Positions 58,751 through 64,000 of a stretch of 64,000 bases of DNA are shown piece after piece; the first letter of the stretch is position 1, and the number at the start of each line of letters is the position of its first letter. The notes beneath the pieces were generated by a model. That model was not told the DNA's origin, searched no databases, and saw only the letters and a program-made list of their open reading frames with translations. The position numbers and the translations under genes are program-made. This DNA comes from Ephydatia muelleri (Eukaryota > Porifera > Demospongiae > Spongillida > Spongillidae). The DNA lies in NCBI GenBank assembly GCA_013339895.1, contig JABACO010000041.1, forward strand, positions 186,001 through 250,000, read 5' to 3'.

Positions 58751-59498
58751 CAGCCATATCAGCAGCCTCTGTTGACGTTTTGGGTTTCCGTTCTGACCCC
58801 CAAATTTTCAGGTCCCTTGGTAGCGCATTTAATAGCTGCTCACGGACCATCAGGTCCCGAACCTCCGCAACGGTTTTGCAGTCTTTTGTCCATTTCTGCA
58901 AAAGGTCATCTAACCTTACCGCAAGCTCACTTACCGTTTCGTCTTCTTTCTTCACCGTCTCTCTGAACCTCTGTCGGTACGTTTCATCCGAAATATCGTA
59001 GCGGCGTAGGATGGCCTCCTTCAACAACTGATAGGTTCCAGCATCCTCTGCCCTCATGGCAGCGTAGGCCTGCTGTGCCTTGCCTGTCAGTTGTGGAGCC
59101 AGCTTTACCGCCCACCGGTTCTCCTTCACCTCGTACGCCCGCATTACTCTCTCGAACGTAACCAGGTACGACTCAATGTCGTCCTGCACTGTCAATTTCA
59201 CAAGTTTAGCCTCACCTTCTTTGGACCCTTGCGAAACATTTGTTCTCGTCTCCTCCACTTGCCGAGACTCTCCAACGAGCCTCGTGAGCATTTCCATTTG
59301 CTCGCGCATCAGAGCTTTCTCTTCTTCTGCCACTCGCTGTTGCCTCAGCCTCTCTTCCTCGAACTGAGCATCTCGAGACTTCCGATCCTCGAGCAGCACT
59401 CGCATCAACCCCTCTATACTTTCTGCGCTCATTTTCTCTTGTTGTACGCTCCCGCTTTCCTTGTAGCTGCGTCCCGACCTAGTTGACATACACCGCAC
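58751..59498 (-). pseudogene. Gmr1-like Gag N-terminal part
   Basis: Begins near ATG 59498 (or 59489), just inside the primer site. It contains a long Glu/Arg-rich coiled coil (FEEERLRQQRVAEEEKALMR), then a SCAN/capsid-like segment (LVTFERVMRAYEVKENRWAV, LAPQLTGKAQQAYAAM, YRQRFRETVKKEDETVSELA) and VREQLLNALPRDLKIW. The reading is cut at AADMA by the CAGCC duplication of the small LTR element. It resumes at 53918 (DNYVRARKQERDPEV), joining pol in one frame. Confidence 0.9.
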
Positions 59499-59579
59499 GG
59501 ATAACCTTACTCTCAGGTCTCGCCGTCTGGGTCTCGCCGATCAACTGTCGCTGCGATAGATCCCGCCGCTGCCACCAAA

Positions 59580-59867
59580 TGTCACGGACTTAGGTCTTCT
59601 CTGACGAGCTCCGCAAGGCTTGCGCACCGAAAATAGCCGAAGTTATAGTCAATAGCTTAATACATGATAACAGGCATCATGGCATAGCATAGCATAGCCT
59701 TTAAATACTACTACAAACATGAAATCAGTAGCACCAGGCCTAACTAGGGTTCAATTACAGACAATAGTTTATGGGCTAGCTATACAAGCCAAGTTCACTC
59801 TCGCGGATGTAATATCTAATAAACACGTCCGATTCCCCGGGCTCCGCTGAGTTCACAATCCCTCACA
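59580..59867 (-). repeat. Gmr1-like element 5' LTR
   Basis: 288 bp, by eye identical to the other LTR. Followed at higher coordinates by GTTG. Confidence 0.96.
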
Positions 59868-59871
59868 GTTG

Positions 59872-60359
59872 TCAGTTCTGATGACGAGGAAGCTGCAGCC
59901 TAGAACAAAAAGAAACGTTTGGAGAACCTTGCAAGAGCTCGAGCTTCTCGTCAGCAACAAAGTCAACATGTGGAGAACTAAGTTTTTTTTAATTCTGCTT
60001 ATCCTTTTTATCTTTCCATTTTCCATGTATGGTGATTATTTTTTATGATCCACAGTATTCATTTTTGTATTTATATTTTTCATGATACATGACAAATCAT
60101 TTGAACAATCATGAGAAATGATTATGATATGATTAATCATGTGATTTCACATGCTGAAAAATCGGGCACAAATCTTTGATTGATTACTCATTTGAAATTT
60201 GAAGTGATTCTCGGTAAAAATCATGTATTAAATCCAATTGTGATTTTCAAATGATTTGTCAGTGATTCTTCATTTCGAATTACTATCAGATCATCCGATG
60301 ATTTTGTGTGTGATTTCCACAGCAAAATCACTTGATATATCATAAGGAGGTTTTTTTGC
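59872..60359 (+). other. Rest of disrupted gene, then AT-rich sequence
   Basis: 59872-59980 completes the gene interrupted at 49947. Beyond it, 59990-60350 is AT-rich with many ATGATT/AATCAT motifs and no recognised feature. Confidence 0.55.
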
Positions 60360-60593
60360 TGTGAAAGTACACAGCGAAGAACAGTTTTCCTGAGTGAAAC
60401 AAGGGTTGGACATCCTCGTTTTGATATTCATCATCAAGGCCAGTTAGAATACCAATTGGATCTCAGATTTACTTGTTCTATTGCATTCTACTTTGATGGG
60501 CATGCATGTATTAACACGATCAACCGGACGCATGCAGAATGACGAGTTTGGAATTGCAGTTCGTGGTCGCTATTCATTTATAGGCGCTGACAC
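60360..60593 (+). repeat. Unit D, HTH-like fragment
   Basis: Inverted match to unit C 21130-21370, including the broken HTH/integrase-like coding segment. The match stops at GCGCTGACACA, where the RTL remnant begins. Confidence 0.8.
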
Positions 60594-61080
60594 ACCAAAT
60601 GACTTCTTTTCGTTGTTGGCATACGGATTGTGAAGATTTATACAGCATACTGTCTAATGAATCACCACCCATGCATGCAGAATGCTTCAAATCAATTCCA
60701 CCAAAAGGTAAGTTTAGCTAGTGTGCAAATATAATAAGGATGAAATGCTACACTATTCTGTCTCTACAGGCCAAACAATGAGTTAAACTCTTCTTAAGCA
60801 TCAAAGAAGAGGGTCACCAAAAGAAATATGTAACTCCTTACATGCATGCAATGGTAAAACACGTCCCAAACATTATACGCCAATACGGAAATTTTCATGT
60901 CAAGATTGGTAATGCACTGTACTTCTTTCTTGATAGTTATTTATGCACTTCAGGTGTAAAGAAACACAACGATGAAACTACTTCTCTAGCAATCGATGGG
61001 ATGCACCAGCTGACATTATGATGACAGAGTACAGGCTGGAGGTGCTGCAGGAGTATAGTAGAGAAAAGAGGGCATAACTA
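60594..61080 (+). pseudogene. RTL-type transposase C-terminus (dead)
   Basis: Exon pieces parallel RTL-A/B: DCEDLYSILSNESPPMHAEC (against DFEVLYNLLSSETPPPNAAD), then VKLFLSIKEEGHQKKYVTPY and HVPNIIRQYGNF, then GVKKHNDE. A TGA replaces Trp in the second piece. The predicted catalytic Glu (GVEKHND in RTL-A and RTL-B) is Lys here, and the last exon is frameshifted. It represents a second, more diverged RTL lineage. Confidence 0.82.
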
Positions 61081-61199
61081 AGCGGGACTCTGCTTACTGG
61101 CATGAAGTTGGAATTGAGGCCCTCCAAGCTAAACGTAGAGAAGCAGTACAAAGGCCAGTAATCCCTGAAGGTTAATTGTATATGACACAGTGCTATAAC

Positions 61200-61640
61200 A
61201 ATTCATGAACGATTTCTACAGACATTTAACCACCTACAAGAATTCTTGACTATAGCTCTTGCTTTAAAGAGCAATGTAAGCAAAACAAAATGCATGCCTT
61301 TTTCCGGCATAGCAGTATCTGAATTCCACCCCTTTAGGAACATGTTTCCTATTCATTACAAATTGTGGAAGACCATGACCTTTACAAAAAGAATACCAGC
61401 TGATGTGGTCAGGACAAGATAACAGAGGTTCTAAAGGAGACCACCTGCAGGATCTTATATAAAGGATTCCCCAATAGATAATGCAGGAACAATGCATGAT
61501 AACTGACATATATATGTGCAGCAGGGCTCATCACATAAACCATATAAGTTCATCCATGCATAGTACACAGAATCAGATGCATAGAAAACATATATGCATG
61601 GTTAGCATATTTCCTACAGGTAATATATTTGAGGGGAGGC
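61200..61640. other. Unassigned sequence within RTL remnant
   Basis: No gene or repeat recognised. Not present in unit C. Confidence 0.45.
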
Positions 61641-61644
61641 CATG

Positions 61645-64000
61645 CAGGAAGAATGTGGGGTGGGAAGCATTCTGATCTCTATATGAGAAGTGATGTCTTT
61701 AATCAAATATTACCATGCACTATATAAATGTCTGCTGCTATTTTTATACTGCTGATTATGTGTAGGCAGAAGTATGGGGATGGAGTGGGAGGGCTAACGG
61801 CTTTTAGCAGGCTTTTAGTATTCTATTATCTTTGTGAGAAATGACAATGACAAGAGTAACTAATTCATAATTTATTTGATGAGCATGACAATGAAATGTT
61901 AGTTGGAAATACTTATTATACATTATACTTACTTCTTCGCAAGATAGGTGGAGTCTTGCCCAGGTACAGACCACACCCAGACAACACAACTAACTAGCAG
62001 CTAGAGATATTTAACCCATTCTTGCCCAGGGTACTGGCCACACCCAGGCAACACAAGTAGATAGCCAATCCTGCCCAGGGTACAGACCACACCCAGACAA
62101 CACAACTAACCAGCAGCTAGAGATATTTAACCCATACTTGCCCTGGGTACAGACCAACCCGGTTAATCTGCATCAGCTAAAGTGATTCTTCCTAATGTGC
62201 ACCCCAGCAAAAAGAGCTGGGAGTATGTGGCGCGCGCGCGCGTGGTGTGTCATTGCGCATATTGGGATAAGGTATCAAGATGTAGGAATGGTTTAACGTA
62301 CGCAGTCGTAGAAAATAGGCAGATACACGCCGAGCGCACGTTTACGCCGATGAAAGAAATATCCAAATTTATCGAACCAAGGGCACATTACTAGCAACGA
62401 CACGCTCCTCCCACTCACACAGCCACCAATTTGCACTATAAGGGCGCGCCCACCGTTTGATGTTATTTTAAAAACATTTATTGACTTCTAAATAATATTA
62501 TTACGTAATAGCAAAAGTAATTAATTTTGTTGTTGATTCTCCTGCTCGCAAAATGAAAGCGAAAAATAAAAGAATGCATTATTTATATTAATCCAACTGC
62601 GTTAATGTTTAATAACAATCAAATACTTTACATGCGTTTTCAATGTACAGACGTGTATGGATGTCCGAAATTGCTGGACATGGATTGTTGAATCTCCATT
62701 TAAAAATTTATCAGTCGTTTCGTCAGTTTTTGTTACTCTTATGTATATACATATATATGGCGATTCGTGGTCCAAGCTGCTATAGATGGGATGGATATTC
62801 TCAGGCTAGGCCTGTTGCCGTATATAGCCGAATTTCTAATAATAATCAAGCCTCTGATCCACTGTACTGTCCAAGGTACTTCAAGGACGCTGTTAGTATG
62901 TATGTCTTATCATGACGGAAGTGACAAGGGTGGTGAAAATACAGCAGTTGCTTTATTCAAGCTCCAACACCCTAAACGTTGAATAAACAGAATTCCTTTC
63001 TTTGCTCAGTGAAAGATTGTGGAGGAATTTGTGTGTTAGGATGTAATTGAATCTATTGGATCCATAAAATGATGTTTATTTATTCAAGTAGTTGCCTTGC
63101 ATGAATTATGTGCATTTACAAATACATAGCTGAATGGACGAAGGCACAGAGCATAATAACTTATGTCCTTTGCAAATGTGGACAGCATGTTTGATTCAAA
63201 TGTATGGTTCTAGTTCTTTGAACCTGAAGATCTTGTTTGAAGCCATGTCCGACGTAAATGTTAACTGTAAATTGTAATCTGCCGGTTGTAAATATTAATT
63301 GTGCCAACATGCACACTTCTAAAAGGTCCGACTGTATATTAATTTCCTCCTACAACGACCATACCTGTTTGAACCTCAGCACACTACATAAATCAACTTG
63401 TCCTATATGGCTAACTATAGAGCACACAACATAAATTTGTCATCAATTCGTTCAGACACATGCTTGTGGTTATAATCTTCCCATTTTCTACAGGAGTCAG
63501 CTTTAATTTTTGGAATTTACTGGGAACAGTTCCCTGTTGATGAAAACAACATACCAACTGTCAGTGTTGCTGACACAAGCTGCCCATTTTCCAACTTCAA
63601 CATGTCAATACTAAGACAAAAAATTCGATCCACTAATGTGTTGTGATGATTTACATATGGGTGTAAATAGCACCTGCAAGTAGAATAATGCATATTTGTG
63701 TGGTAACTTGAAAAGAACTCTTTCACAATACGTTGTGAGAATTTTAAACACTCTGACAACCAAGTAGACGATTTTTATCACTATCAAAACACATCAGATC
63801 TATAGGCCGACATACACGGGTCGACTTCCTGCCGATTTATCGCCTGCAACTCAAATGAGTATGCGTAAAAACTCCGTAAAACTTTAGTTTACTGAATTTT
63901 CACCCGTATTCATTTGAATTGCAGGCGATAAATCGGCAGGAAGTCGACCCTTGTATGTCGGCCTTATGAGCTTCTATTTGGCAAATGGTTCTGATTCACT
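61645..64000 (+). repeat. Unit D, right segment (continues past window)
   Basis: Inverted match to unit C 18260-20684, with one copy-specific gap near 63800 (C 18448-18540 absent at that side). Includes the foldback element at 63803-64000 and the exon at 63494-63646. Confidence 0.82.
63494..63646 (+). pseudogene. Terminal exon fragment of unknown protein (unit D)
   Basis: Follows a CTACAG acceptor. Fifty codons ending SILRQKIRSTNVL, nearly the same as 18690-18842 on the other strand. Family unknown. Confidence 0.45.

Larger units (their letters stand above)
49947..59867 (-). mobile_element. Gmr1-like LTR retrotransposon (integrase before RT)
   Basis: Complete insertion on the minus strand: 288-bp LTRs at 49947-50234 and 59580-59867 that appear identical, target duplication GTTG (49943-49946, 59868-59871), primer-binding-like site TGGTGGCAGCGGCGGGA inside the 5' LTR and purine tract GAAGAAGAGAGGGA before the 3' LTR. 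Gag (59498-58751) is split from pol (53905-50183) by a small LTR element that itself contains Ginger1-A. Domain order in pol is protease, integrase, RT, RNase H, the arrangement known from Gmr1-like gypsy elements. Confidence 0.95.
60594..62682 (+). mobile_element. RTL-family remnant (5'-truncated)
   Basis: Contains the last exons of an RTL-type transposase (60594-61080), non-coding sequence shared with unit C, the tandem repeat at 61940-62165, and an RTL terminal repeat at 62659-62682 (minus strand CATGTCCAGCAATTTCGGAC) followed by G. The 5' half and other end are lost. It occupies the same site as the deletion derivative at 19646-20853 in unit C. Confidence 0.78.

Noticed and set aside
49947-59867. 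An endogenous retrovirus with env
   Set aside because: The span is long only because of nested insertions. No env-like reading, signal peptide or transmembrane protein exists between pol and the LTR.

Overview
This is eukaryotic DNA, almost certainly from an invertebrate animal. Coding regions are split by short GT-AG introns, and microsatellites are long. The mobile-element set is Ty3/gypsy, Ginger1, hAT, piggyBac-like and a RAG1/Transib-type element. A marine animal such as a sponge or cnidarian fits best, with sponge my first guess; this is inference from composition and element types, not from a marker gene. I see no rRNA, tRNA, CRISPR or bacterial operon. No conserved cellular gene is recognisable; two ORF sets (29.4-30.2 kb and 49.0-49.9 kb) could be host genes but could equally belong to mobile elements.

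The window is a stack of transposable elements inserted into one another.
(1) 1 to about 15 kb. A decayed Ty3/gypsy element (Gypsy-1, minus strand) is split in gag by a second one (Gypsy-2, 2388-14307, 4-bp TSD CTTG). Gypsy-2 is split in its protease region by a 7.6-kb DNA transposon, RTL-A (5634-13199).
(2) 15-23 kb. Piggybac-like remnants, a foldback element and a repeat unit C that reappears inverted at 48.4-64 kb.
(3) 23180-27473. Gypsy-4, with identical 102-bp LTRs but no integrase core.
(4) 27.5-31.6 kb. Mostly unexplained sequence, one 279-codon ORF and an hAT MITE.
(5) 31.6-48.4 kb. A dead Ginger1 element (Ginger1-B, minus strand) carrying an hAT element (32242-38416, TSD CTAGAACC) and a second, apparently intact copy of the 7-kb transposon, RTL-B (39349-46541).
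(6) 48.4-64 kb. Unit D, containing a gene split by a Gmr1-like retrotransposon (49947-59867, TSD GTTG). Its gag is split by a small LTR element (53919-58750, TSD CAGCC), which is itself split by an intact Ginger1 (54144-58144, TSD GATC). A degraded relative of RTL follows.

The most interesting object is the RTL family. It encodes a multi-exon transposase of about 730 residues whose D-D-CxxC-E layout resembles RAG1/Transib. It also carries a convergent chromo-like gene and a HIRAN-like exon. Its ends are about 26 bp long and each is itself nearly palindromic. All three insertions examined are flanked by a single identical base, not by the 5-bp duplication expected of Transib/RAG. The second notable object is the Gmr1-like retrotransposon, a gypsy-type element whose integrase lies before the reverse transcriptase.

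The elements form a relative chronology. Gypsy-1 is older than Gypsy-2, which is older than RTL-A. Ginger1-B is older than both the hAT and RTL-B. Unit D is older than the Gmr1-like element, then the small LTR element, then Ginger1-A. Identical LTRs (Gypsy-4, Gmr1-like) and intact reading frames (RTL-B transposase, Ginger1-A, Gmr1-like pol) point to recent activity.
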